The position numbers and the translations under genes are program-made. A DNA stretch of 64,000 nucleotides from an uncultured Alistipes sp. Its GTDB lineage: Bacteria > Bacteroidota > Bacteroidia > Bacteroidales > Rikenellaceae. The notes under the pieces were generated by a model. That model had not been told where the DNA came from. It saw only the letters and a list, made by a program, of their open reading frames with translations, and searched no databases. Below are positions 35,317-43,585 of this stretch, one piece after another (the first letter of the stretch is position 1; every line of letters starts with the position of its first letter). The stretch is taken from contig CALUNG010000005.1 of the NCBI GenBank assembly GCA_944321955.1, forward strand, positions 1 to 64,000, written 5' to 3'.

Positions 35317-35638
35317 TGATGTTGCGAAATATCGTTCGACGAGAGCGGTTTGCAGCCGAAAGACAACATCCCGCGGCCGGTAGTAAACGGTGGCTCCACT
35401 GGTGAGAGAGACGTGAAACACGTATGGAAGCGTCCGTCGGGTCGGACAAGGCGGCTCACCGGTTGAGGGTGTGGCTACGGCCTGTTGTGAAAAAGGTGTC
35501 GGACGGCCGTATGGCGTTCAGGCCTCGTGCCGCACTCGGGGAGCCTAAAACTGAAACAGTATAATGAATAAAACCTGTATTTTATAAACAACCTGTCTTT
35601 TTCGAGGGTCGTCCGTTGTGAAACGCACGACCCTTTTT
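35317..35638 (+). ncRNA. Candidate free-standing non-coding RNA, about 320 nt
   Basis: It is bounded by the promoter at 35277-35310 and a terminator (GGGTCGT at 35606-35612 paired with ACGACCC at 35627-35633, then T5). Inside are several GC-rich hairpins: ACGTG-AAA-CACGT, GTCCG/CGGAC, a long ACGGCC/GGCCGT stem and an AGGC/GCCT stem near 35520-35550. The longest open frame here is only a 28-codon run without a usual start context. I looked for RNase P, tmRNA and SRP signatures and did not find them. Identity unknown. Confidence 0.5.
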
Positions 35639-35758
35639 CGTGTTGCTACATCGCCTCCCCGTTTCTTGTGCGTAGGCCGGCGCATTATTGAGAGGCGGGC
35701 GGAGACGCCTTGTTCCGGCCCTTTCTTTCGATCCGCACCCTACGCAACAAGAGGTGTG

Positions 35759-35891
35759 CGTCCCCGGCAAGAACTCTCCGACACTGCCCTCTGCCCGCCC
35801 CTCCTTTACTCCGAAAAAAGGGTCGTCCCCGGCAAGAACTCTTCGACGCAGCCCTCTGCCCGCCCCTCTCCTCTTTCATCTGAAAAAAGGG
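35759..35891. repeat. Two-copy direct repeat, about 65 bases each
   Basis: Copies at about 35759-35823 and 35824-35891, each starting CGTCCCCGGCAAGAACTCT, continuing with CCCTCTGCCCGCCCCTC and ending in GAAAAAAGGG. Non-coding. Nothing else is seen from 35639 to 35758. Confidence 0.75.
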
Positions 35892-35916
35892 CCGCCCTGC
35901 ACCTGCGCACACATAA

Positions 35917-35957
35917 AAAAGATGCCTGCACCCGAGCATGGGGTACAGACATCTTTT
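35917..35957 (-). terminator. Terminator of the minus-strand surface locus
   Basis: Stem AAAAGATG...CATCTTTT with an inner CTG/CAG and ACCC/GGGT pairing; T-run on the minus strand. It lies about 48 bases after the stop of the glycerophosphodiesterase gene. Confidence 0.75.
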
Positions 35958-36005
35958 ATTTGTCGGTTTGACGGCCGCGTGTCAGCAGCCGCTCGCTGCC
36001 GGCGA

Positions 36006-36938
36006 TTACTCGTGCAAACCTTTCGAGCGCAGATACTCGAGCAGGAACTGCGGACGGTCGGTCTGGATGATCGTTGCGCCGCGGCGGATCATCTCACCGT
36101 AAACGGCATCGGGATTCTTCTCGGCGTATGCCTTGTCATCGTCGAGGCCGCCGCAGAGCGAAGCCCACAGGGTATTGACCCAGAGTTTCGAGCCGCTCTC
36201 GACCACATGTTTCATGCACTCTTCGACCTGAGGTGTATATTCGTTCCAGCAGACCTCGTATGCGAGGGGCACGATGCCTTTGGAGCGGTACTCCTCGAAG
36301 AGCTGCTGTCCCTGAGGCTTGAGTATGTCGATAATGGGCATGTACATCATGTTGCGGGGATATTCGGCGAATTTGGCGGCTACCACGTCGGCGGGGCGTT
36401 TGCCCTTGATGAGGACCTGATCTGTCATGTCGAGTTCTTCGGTTATGGCCAGCACGAGGTCGTAGTACTCGTAACCCTGGTCGACGTTGACGACGATACG
36501 GTCCTTGCACACCTCGAGTGCTTCGCGCAGTGTAGGCATCTTCATGTTGTCGATCTTGACGCCGTGGGCGCGTTTGAGGTCGCATTTGCGGATCGAGTCG
36601 TAGGTGATGTCGCAGACGCGGCCCTTGCCGGTAGTCGTGCGGTTGATTGTTTTGTCGTGGCAGAGCACCAGCACGCTGTCGGCGGTCAGTTTGAGGTCGA
36701 GCTCCATGATGTCGACGCCCATGTCGATTACCGATTCGATTGCGGGTATCGAGTTTTCGGGCCAGTTGCGCCAGTCGCCGCGGTGCGAGGCCACCAGCAC
36801 GTATTTCGACGCGGGGTTGTGGATTTCGGCGACGATACGTTCGGCGCGGTTGGTTTCGGGAGCGACTGAGGGGCTGCAGGCCGCAAACGCCAGGGCGGCG
36901 GTGCAGACGACGATTGTTTTGGATAAGAGGTTGTTCAT
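36006..36938 (-). CDS. Glycerophosphodiester phosphodiesterase lipoprotein
   Basis: 310 residues with a lipobox (AFAAC, Cys21) and a GDPD TIM barrel: the catalytic and calcium-binding signatures SHRGDWRNWPENS (near residue 52), MELDLKLTADSVLVLCHD and the C-terminal TDRPQFLLEYL. It hydrolyses glycerophosphodiesters to glycerol-3-phosphate and an alcohol; related enzymes also attack polyglycerol-phosphate and phosphodiester-linked sugars. Anchored in an outer or inner membrane leaflet. Last gene of the SusCD-linked cluster on the same strand, 176 bases after the previous gene and before a terminator. Confidence 0.93.
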   Translation of the reverse strand: MNNLLSKTIVVCTAALAFAACSPSVAPETNRAERIVAEIHNPASKYVLVASHRGDWRNWPENSIPAIESVIDMGVDIMELDLKLTADSVLVLCHDKTINRTTTGKGRVCDITYDSIRKCDLKRAHGVKIDNMKMPTLREALEVCKDRIVVNVDQGYEYYDLVLAITEELDMTDQVLIKGKRPADVVAAKFAEYPRNMMYMPIIDILKPQGQQLFEEYRSKGIVPLAYEVCWNEYTPQVEECMKHVVESGSKLWVNTLWASLCGGLDDDKAYAEKNPDAVYGEMIRRGATIIQTDRPQFLLEYLRSKGLHE

Positions 36939-37114
36939 TTCGATGACTGTTTATAGTTGCGGGTGTGAAGTTAGTCAAAAAAACGATGCCGATGAACGGT
37001 TGGGCCGATTTATTGGCGTCGGAGTGTTACATTTTGCCTTTTCGGGGGTTGTGGGCGACGGTTGCGGGCGGGATGATGGTGCATCCCGCCCGCAGGCCGT
37101 GACCGATGGAGTGG

Positions 37115-39217
37115 TTACCTTGCGGCTGACGAGCCGCTTTCGGGGGCGGTATTCCAGCCGATGGTTTCGGCAGTGACGTTTACGGCGGCGGCTGAGTGGT
37201 CGCCGATGTAATCGAAGTAGTTCGAGGCGTCTACGCCGACCATCACGTATTCGCCGTTGTTGTATGTACCTAAGTCGCCGCCGGCCACACACTGCGTGAA
37301 GGTTGCGGCGACGTTGCACTGCCCGAAGAGGGTGCCGCGATACGACGTACGGTCGGTGATTATGCGGCCGTAGTTTCGGCAGCGTTCGAGCGAGTTGTTG
37401 TTGTGGTTTATCAGGCAGACAGTTCCGGCTGCGGCGCCTGACGTCGAACAGATAACGTCTCCGTAGTTTACGGCGTCGACGAGCATGCAGCCTTCGCCCG
37501 TGATGCAGGAGATGTTTCCGATACGGGCGTTCGACGAGGTGGCGAAGGCGTTGTAGTTGTCGCCGTAGTTTGTGCAGCGGATTATGGAGGTGTATCTGTT
37601 GGCGGCGGCAACGATGCCCGAAGCGCGGGCGGCCCTGGTGTCGATGTCGGCGTAGTTGGTGCAGTCGGTAATTTCGACGCGGTCGGATGAACCGAGGGCG
37701 TTGGTAGCGAAACCGACGATGCCGGCGATCTGGAGGCCCGTAGCTCCGTTCTTGGTATTTCCGGCGCTTTCGGCCGAGACGGTGCCGTAGTTCATGCACC
37801 TGTCTATCGAGACGGTAGCCCCGCCGGCGAAGGCGAAGCCCACCATACCCATCGAGAGGCGTACGTTGTCGCCGGGGGCGGCGTCGGCCGAGACGCTCAT
37901 GGGGGCATTGTTTATGACGTTTCGCACGGTCGAGTTGTAGACCAGACCGGCGACTATACCGGTATCGGAACCGGCCCTGGCCGCCACGGTGAACGAGCAC
38001 GACTTGTCGAATACGAGGTTTTCGACTGTGGCGCCGTCGGTCAGGGCACCGAAGAATCCCCATGCGTTCGAGGCGGCGCCTGCGGCGGTGCATGTCATGT
38101 GCAGGTTGCTGATTGTATGGTTGTTGCCGTCGAAGTGGCCCGAGAAGGTATTGCCCGTGATGCTCTGTATGACGTTGCTGCCCCACGTGAACGAGGCTTC
38201 GCCTATGGGTGTCCACTCCGTGACGCCCGACATGTCGATGTCGGCCAACAGGTTTATCGTTCCGTCGGCATCCTGCCAGCGGGCGAGGCTTTCGCCTGCA
38301 TTGACCGCCGCGGCGAATGCCACGAGGTCGTCGGCCGTAGCGATGCCGCCGTCGGAGCCCATTGCATAGAGGGCCTTGGCCATGTGTTTGGGTGTGAACG
38401 AGCCGTTCTCTTCGGTGTATGACTCGATGCCGGCCTTGTAGATGGTCTTGGAGTATTCGGCGCCGTCATCGGTCCTGAGCGTGAGTTTGAGTCCGTCCGT
38501 GCTCTTGAAGCGGCCTACGGGGAACTTTACGGTCAGCGGGCGCGTGAGGTCGGCGCCGCCGTTGAACGAGACGGTCAGCGTGTTTCCCGTGCCGTCGGCT
38601 GCGGGGGTAAGGGCGAGGGTCTCGGGGTCGACCGTACCGGTGAAGGCGAGGTATCCGTCGAAGCCTTCGGCCGAGGCGGGTTCGAGCGTTATCGATGAGC
38701 CTTTGGCCGTGAGTGTTCCGGCGTCGATGCGCAGCTCCATCACCGAGAAGATGTTTCTGAACGAGAGGTTCAGCGTATTGTCGGTCATCTCGGCGGGCAG
38801 GCCCACGAGCGGGGCGTGTGCGGCGTTGGCCTGCGGGTCGCTGCCGAGCGTGACGCTGCTCTGCGCTGCGACCGAGACCGTACCGGCGGCGTCGGTTGCG
38901 GGGTAGTATGCGGTCAGCGGCCTGGCCGGGTCGTACGATTCGATGCCGGCGGTGCTGGTGAAGCGGGCCGAGGTTCCGGCCTGGTCGGTGGTGTATTCGT
39001 AGGCCTTACCGTCATATATTACGGTTATGGCGTCGCCGACCTCCCACGAACTCTTGCCTTCGACTATGTCGGTACGGGTCATGTCGCTGCACGAAGCCTC
39101 GATGACCAGTCCCGACGCCTGAGGTGCGGGGACGGTTGCCGCCTGCTCCTCGAACTTGTCGCATCCCGCGGCGAAGGCTGCCGCGAGAAGAAGTGCGTAT
39201 GTTGAAACTCTTTTCAT
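37115..39217 (-). CDS. Fimbrillin-like/GLUG-repeat surface lipoprotein
   Basis: 700 residues: lipobox AAGC (Cys19), an N-terminal part (about 35-280) that looks like the fimbrillin/Mfa-like family (TRTDIVEGKSSWEVGDAITV and an AYYPA segment), then a module starting IATADDLVAFAAAVNAG that leads into about 350 residues of GLUG-type repeats with recurring C..NYG/NYAD and G.VG/AG turns. The second half is shared with the three larger genes upstream. A beta-helical adhesin or glycan-binding surface protein is likely. No catalytic motif seen. Confidence 0.8.
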   Translation of the reverse strand: MKRVSTYALLLAAAFAAGCDKFEEQAATVPAPQASGLVIEASCSDMTRTDIVEGKSSWEVGDAITVIYDGKAYEYTTDQAGTSARFTSTAGIESYDPARPLTAYYPATDAAGTVSVAAQSSVTLGSDPQANAAHAPLVGLPAEMTDNTLNLSFRNIFSVMELRIDAGTLTAKGSSITLEPASAEGFDGYLAFTGTVDPETLALTPAADGTGNTLTVSFNGGADLTRPLTVKFPVGRFKSTDGLKLTLRTDDGAEYSKTIYKAGIESYTEENGSFTPKHMAKALYAMGSDGGIATADDLVAFAAAVNAGESLARWQDADGTINLLADIDMSGVTEWTPIGEASFTWGSNVIQSITGNTFSGHFDGNNHTISNLHMTCTAAGAASNAWGFFGALTDGATVENLVFDKSCSFTVAARAGSDTGIVAGLVYNSTVRNVINNAPMSVSADAAPGDNVRLSMGMVGFAFAGGATVSIDRCMNYGTVSAESAGNTKNGATGLQIAGIVGFATNALGSSDRVEITDCTNYADIDTRAARASGIVAAANRYTSIIRCTNYGDNYNAFATSSNARIGNISCITGEGCMLVDAVNYGDVICSTSGAAAGTVCLINHNNNSLERCRNYGRIITDRTSYRGTLFGQCNVAATFTQCVAGGDLGTYNNGEYVMVGVDASNYFDYIGDHSAAAVNVTAETIGWNTAPESGSSAAR

Positions 39218-39292
39218 TTCGGTTTTGATGTTGTGTCATGACGTTGCCCCGATACGGCCGCGCCTGCGGCGGCCGCACCGGGACGACGCTTC

Positions 39293-42200
39293 TTATTCCT
39301 TGTCCGTATCGTTTTCGAAAGGCATGTCGCCTATACCGTTGTCGGGGATGTTCTGCGGGGCCGACATGTCGGTCACCTCGAAGGGGTTGGCCATGGCGTA
39401 CCGTGCGGCCTGCAGCGCTATGAGGCGGTTGGTGTCGGTCACGGGGGTGGTGTACGAACCGGTTGCGGTGCTGGTCACGTCGTAGCGGAACGAGTTGTCG
39501 TCGAGGGTCACGCCGTCGAATGCTGGCGATATGAGCATCTCGAATACGGCGCAGGCGGCTGCATAGCGCGAGATTCCGTAATCCATGTGGTAGCCGTCGC
39601 GCGTGAGGTCCATCTCGTTGTTGAGCGACGAGGTGCGGAGGTTCTGCAGTACGGTTCCGGTCGGTATCACCTCGTCGATTTCGGTTTCGTCGAGCACCTT
39701 CTTTGCCTGAGCGACTATCACGTCGAACATCTCGTCCTGCGTCGAGAAGGTCATGTAGGGACGCGAACCCGTGCCGATCTTGTTCATGTCGAAGTACGCC
39801 TGCGACATGATGTACTTGAATTCGGGGATGTTGTCGCCCTGATCGGCCTTGATGCAGTCGATCAGGCCCGTGATTGCGGCCTTCTCTTCGGCTGTCCAGC
39901 TCCATGCGCGGTAGTTCCCGGTGTGTTCCTGTATGGTGACGATGTCCCACTTGTCCGAAGCGGCGGCCTGCTTGAGCGTCATTCCGCGGAACGAGGTCCA
40001 GACGTCGGTGCCGGTATTGAGCATGTAGCAGGTGTAGTCGTTTGTGGTGTCGTAACCTTCATAGTATTCGGGCACGGTGCGTCCGCCGTAGTACATGTGC
40101 ATGATCTTGACGGTCTCGATGCCGGCGGCGGCAATCATCTTGGGCAGGTGCTCGACGGCATCCTTCGTGAAGGAGTTTCCGATGCAGAGAATGCGGAGCG
40201 TGGGCTCGGGGCCGGTCGGTGTCTCGCCCTCGTCGGTACCTATCTGGTAGACGATGTTCGAGAGCTGGGCCTTGTTCGAACCCTGCGGGCCGAGGTAGAG
40301 CTCCTTCATGTCGTCGGTGTAGGAGTCGAAGATGTAGTTTCCGCCGTTGTAGACGCCCACCTGACCTCCGGCCGTGCAGTTCACCCATGTGCTGGCCACG
40401 CTGTTGTAGCCGAAGAACACGCCGCGGTATGCGGCATCGGATATGATCTTTCCGTAGTTTGCGCAGCCGCTGAAGGTATTTGTGGCGTTGTTGGGGAGGC
40501 TGACTATACCGCCGACGCGGGCGCCGTTCGTCGAGACGAGGTCGCCGTAGTTCTCGCAGTCGATCATCGAGCTGTTCGTACCGAGGATTACCGTTATGGC
40601 TCCCAGACGGCCAGTATCGCCCACGGAGTTTGTCTGGTTGCCGTAGTTGGAGCATGAGTTGAATGCCGTGTAGCTGTTTGCGGCGCCGATGATGCCGGCC
40701 GTGCGGGCCGTATTCGACTCGATGTTGCCGTAATTGGCACAATACTCTATGTGGTTGATCTGCTTGTTGGTCGTATTTGCCGACGTAAGGGCGCAGATGC
40801 CGCCGATATGGGGAGCCGAAGAGAGTCCGTTGTTCGTATTGCCGTGAGCGTCGGCCGATATTGCTCCGTAGTTTTTCAGCTGGTCGAGGTATGTCTCGGT
40901 TTCGTCGCTGAAGCAGCAGCCGACCATGCCGCCGATGAATGCGCGCGACGACGAAGCGGTCGTGCTGTCGTAGGTCACGTCGGCATACGACGTGCAGTCC
41001 GAGATCCTGGAGTCGACGGCCACGCCGGCGAGCGTTCCGGCCCACACCGAAGTGGGGGTCGTTACGGTCAGCGAGCTGTTATCGGCCGTTGTTTCGTCAC
41101 CGATCTGCAGGTTGCGTATTTCGGCGCCCCTGACCATGCCGAAGAGGCCGAACACATGCTCGGCAGCTGTGCTTTCGGTCGAAAGTTTCAGGTTGCGGAT
41201 GACATGTCCGCCGCCGTCGAATACCCCGGTGAAGGGGTATCCGGCATTGACGGTTATCGAGCTGACGTTCGAGGCTGCCGAGATCGTGGCGTTGCCTATG
41301 GGGGTCCACTCCGTGACGCCCGACATGTCGAGGTCGGCCAGCAGGTTCACCACACCCTGATCGTCCTGCCATGCCTCGGTGCTTTCACCGGCATTGACCG
41401 CTGCGGCGAAAGCCTTGAGGTCGTCGACCGAGGCTATGCCCTTGCCTGCGGGAGCGTCACCCGCGAATGTGTTGTTCTCGAGCGTGGGGTCCGTACCTTC
41501 GAGGTGGAAGAAGATGTAGTCGGCATAGTTATCGGCCGTGATGTCGGTCACCTTGTAGGTTTCGTCCTCGGTGTAGGGGCCGATCTTTCCGCCGATCCTG
41601 TTGTCTCGCAGCACGCAGGCGGTCTTGTTGGTGTTGGAGCAGATGATTGCTATGTACTTGTTGGTTTCGGCCTTGATGATGTCCGAACGGATCGCTCCGT
41701 AGTTTGCGCAGCCGATTACCGATGTGTTCGCCACCTGCATCTGGCTGACGATTCCGGCCACGTATCCGTGCGTGGTGTCGCCTGCTACGGCGAACGTTAC
41801 GTCGCCGTTGTTGGTGGAGCTCTCGATCGTGGAGTTGTTGGTCATGAATCCGGCCAGACCGCCCGTACGGCAGTTCGAGGCCGTCACTTCGGTGTTGGTC
41901 ACGGCGGCGTTGTTGGTCGACGAGGAGATTGCGCCGCGGTAGTTCATCGCACCGACCAGACCGCCGGCACGTGCGGCCTGCGCCTCGATGTCGCCGTTGT
42001 TCTCGCAGCCGATGATGCGGGTGTACCCCGTACCGTCCGACGAGCCGTTTGCGAAGCCGAGGATTCCGGCCAGCTGTATGCCGTTTGCACCGTTGTTTTT
42101 GTCGACGGTGTTGATCGACTTCATGCGGCCGAAGTTGCTGCACTTCTCGAAGGTGATGTCGTTTTCGGAGGCGTATGTTCCGCCGACGATGCCGCCGGCC

Positions 42201-43567
42201 TCGATGCGTTTGGCGTCGAGTGTTGCCTCGACCGTTATCGATGCGTGGTTCTCGCACCCCTCGAACGACGATCCTCCGACAGCCACGCCGGCTACGGCGC
42301 CTACCGAGAGGAATCCCGTATTCTTGAGGTCGAACGACGAACCTTCGTCTATCGTGAGGTTCCTGATCGTGGCGTTCTCCACTACGCCGAAGAGTCCGAA
42401 GGCTCCGTTTTCGGCAGCGGCGTCGCTCTTGACCGCGAGGTTGCGGATGGCGTATCCCTGGCCGTCGAACGTACCCGAGAATGTGGCTCCCGAGACGTTG
42501 GTGCCGTCGAACGAGGCGTTGCCTATGGGCACCCAGTCGTTGACGCCGGCCATGTCTATGTCCTGCGTGAGGAGTACCTGCATTCCGGCGGGTATCGCAC
42601 CGGCATTGACGTCGGTGGCGAACTGACGGAGCTGCTCCTTCGTGGCGATCGTGATGCGCGAGTCGGCGGCCATGGTGAAGAATACGGGCTTGATCACCAC
42701 GTTCTGATCGAGGTCGTACGCCATGACGATGATGTGGGCGCCCGAGTCGGTCGAGAACGACGCATCGAACGTGACGTCGATACGTTTGGCTTCGGTGTCG
42801 AGCGCGGCCTTTGCGCCGCCGCACTCCCTGGCAATGGCGACGATCGCCCTGTCGGCTGCTTCGCCCGTCAGGTCATAGGCAACGCGGTATCCGGCGTCGG
42901 GGTCGACGATCGTCACCGTGGCGGTAGTCTGCAGCTTGAGGTTGAGCGTGTCGAAGACCTGCAGCGTGATGACTTCGCCGTTTGCGAGCGTGAGCGAGAA
43001 TGTCCCGTCGGTGAACGAAGCCTCCCTGAAGAGCGACGACTCTTCGTCGTTGGCCTCGATGGGGTTTCCGTCGGCGTCGTTGATGCGTTCGCCGTCGACG
43101 GTCCAGTATCCCTGTTCATCGACCGAGAGTACGGGGGTATTTCCCCTGACGGGTATCCGTTCGCCGCCTTCGCCCTTGGTGAGCCACGTTGTCTGGCCGT
43201 CGACGGTCTGGGTCCAGTAGTATATGCCCTCCTCTTCGTCGAGGGCCACGCCGAGTACGGGGACGTCGAGCAGGTCGTCCATGGTTGCGAGCACCACGGT
43301 GTACTCCTGGTCGGAGTCGTCGCGGTACGTTATGACGAACTTTCCGTCCGAGTCCTGCGAAACGTCGGTTATGACGTTTCCGTTTGTGAGGCTGCCGAGG
43401 GCCTCGATCTGCGAATTGAGCGTTTCGGCCTTCTGCTGCAGTTTCTCGATCCGGTCCTTGTAGCCGTCTATGCGGTCGCGGAGGTCCGAATCGTCGAAGG
43501 TGCTGCAACCGCACGTCAGCACGGTTGCGAGCAGTATGATATTCTTAAAGAGCTTTTTCATTTTCAT
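39293..43567 (-). CDS. DUF4988/GLUG surface lipoprotein with C-terminal SGNH (DUF4886) hydrolase domain
   Basis: 1424 residues. Lipobox TCGC near residue 21; DUF4988 with a short coiled coil and the YWTQTVDGQTTWL repeat (about 25-200); a beta-sandwich (200-300); two GLUG solenoids in tandem (about 310-700 and 710-1090), each introduced by the same IDMAGV/LDMSGV...W.PIG starter; then an SGNH-like domain (about 1117-1390). That domain starts with LCIGNSFTKD (block I Ser) and ends with DLTRDGYHMDYG (block V Asp-His). DUF4886 proteins are thought to be esterases or deacylases. The enzyme is thus displayed on a long surface stalk. Its exact substrate is unknown. Confidence 0.82.
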   Translation of the reverse strand: MKMKKLFKNIILLATVLTCGCSTFDDSDLRDRIDGYKDRIEKLQQKAETLNSQIEALGSLTNGNVITDVSQDSDGKFVITYRDDSDQEYTVVLATMDDLLDVPVLGVALDEEEGIYYWTQTVDGQTTWLTKGEGGERIPVRGNTPVLSVDEQGYWTVDGERINDADGNPIEANDEESSLFREASFTDGTFSLTLANGEVITLQVFDTLNLKLQTTATVTIVDPDAGYRVAYDLTGEAADRAIVAIARECGGAKAALDTEAKRIDVTFDASFSTDSGAHIIVMAYDLDQNVVIKPVFFTMAADSRITIATKEQLRQFATDVNAGAIPAGMQVLLTQDIDMAGVNDWVPIGNASFDGTNVSGATFSGTFDGQGYAIRNLAVKSDAAAENGAFGLFGVVENATIRNLTIDEGSSFDLKNTGFLSVGAVAGVAVGGSSFEGCENHASITVEATLDAKRIEAGGIVGGTYASENDITFEKCSNFGRMKSINTVDKNNGANGIQLAGILGFANGSSDGTGYTRIIGCENNGDIEAQAARAGGLVGAMNYRGAISSSTNNAAVTNTEVTASNCRTGGLAGFMTNNSTIESSTNNGDVTFAVAGDTTHGYVAGIVSQMQVANTSVIGCANYGAIRSDIIKAETNKYIAIICSNTNKTACVLRDNRIGGKIGPYTEDETYKVTDITADNYADYIFFHLEGTDPTLENNTFAGDAPAGKGIASVDDLKAFAAAVNAGESTEAWQDDQGVVNLLADLDMSGVTEWTPIGNATISAASNVSSITVNAGYPFTGVFDGGGHVIRNLKLSTESTAAEHVFGLFGMVRGAEIRNLQIGDETTADNSSLTVTTPTSVWAGTLAGVAVDSRISDCTSYADVTYDSTTASSSRAFIGGMVGCCFSDETETYLDQLKNYGAISADAHGNTNNGLSSAPHIGGICALTSANTTNKQINHIEYCANYGNIESNTARTAGIIGAANSYTAFNSCSNYGNQTNSVGDTGRLGAITVILGTNSSMIDCENYGDLVSTNGARVGGIVSLPNNATNTFSGCANYGKIISDAAYRGVFFGYNSVASTWVNCTAGGQVGVYNGGNYIFDSYTDDMKELYLGPQGSNKAQLSNIVYQIGTDEGETPTGPEPTLRILCIGNSFTKDAVEHLPKMIAAAGIETVKIMHMYYGGRTVPEYYEGYDTTNDYTCYMLNTGTDVWTSFRGMTLKQAAASDKWDIVTIQEHTGNYRAWSWTAEEKAAITGLIDCIKADQGDNIPEFKYIMSQAYFDMNKIGTGSRPYMTFSTQDEMFDVIVAQAKKVLDETEIDEVIPTGTVLQNLRTSSLNNEMDLTRDGYHMDYGISRYAAACAVFEMLISPAFDGVTLDDNSFRYDVTSTATGSYTTPVTDTNRLIALQAARYAMANPFEVTDMSAPQNIPDNGIGDMPFENDTDKE

Positions 43568-43585
43568 TGCAGGTTAGCGTCGTAA

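Noticed and set aside
35172..35405. Small plus-strand ORF through the candidate RNA
   Set aside because: It begins upstream of the promoter and would be cut by the transcription start; the part inside the transcript is a 28-codon run with no usual start context.
40751..43585. Plus-strand frame of 944 codons opposite the SGNH/GLUG gene
   Set aside because: Antisense shadow; the minus-strand protein has lipobox, DUF4988, GLUG and SGNH features.
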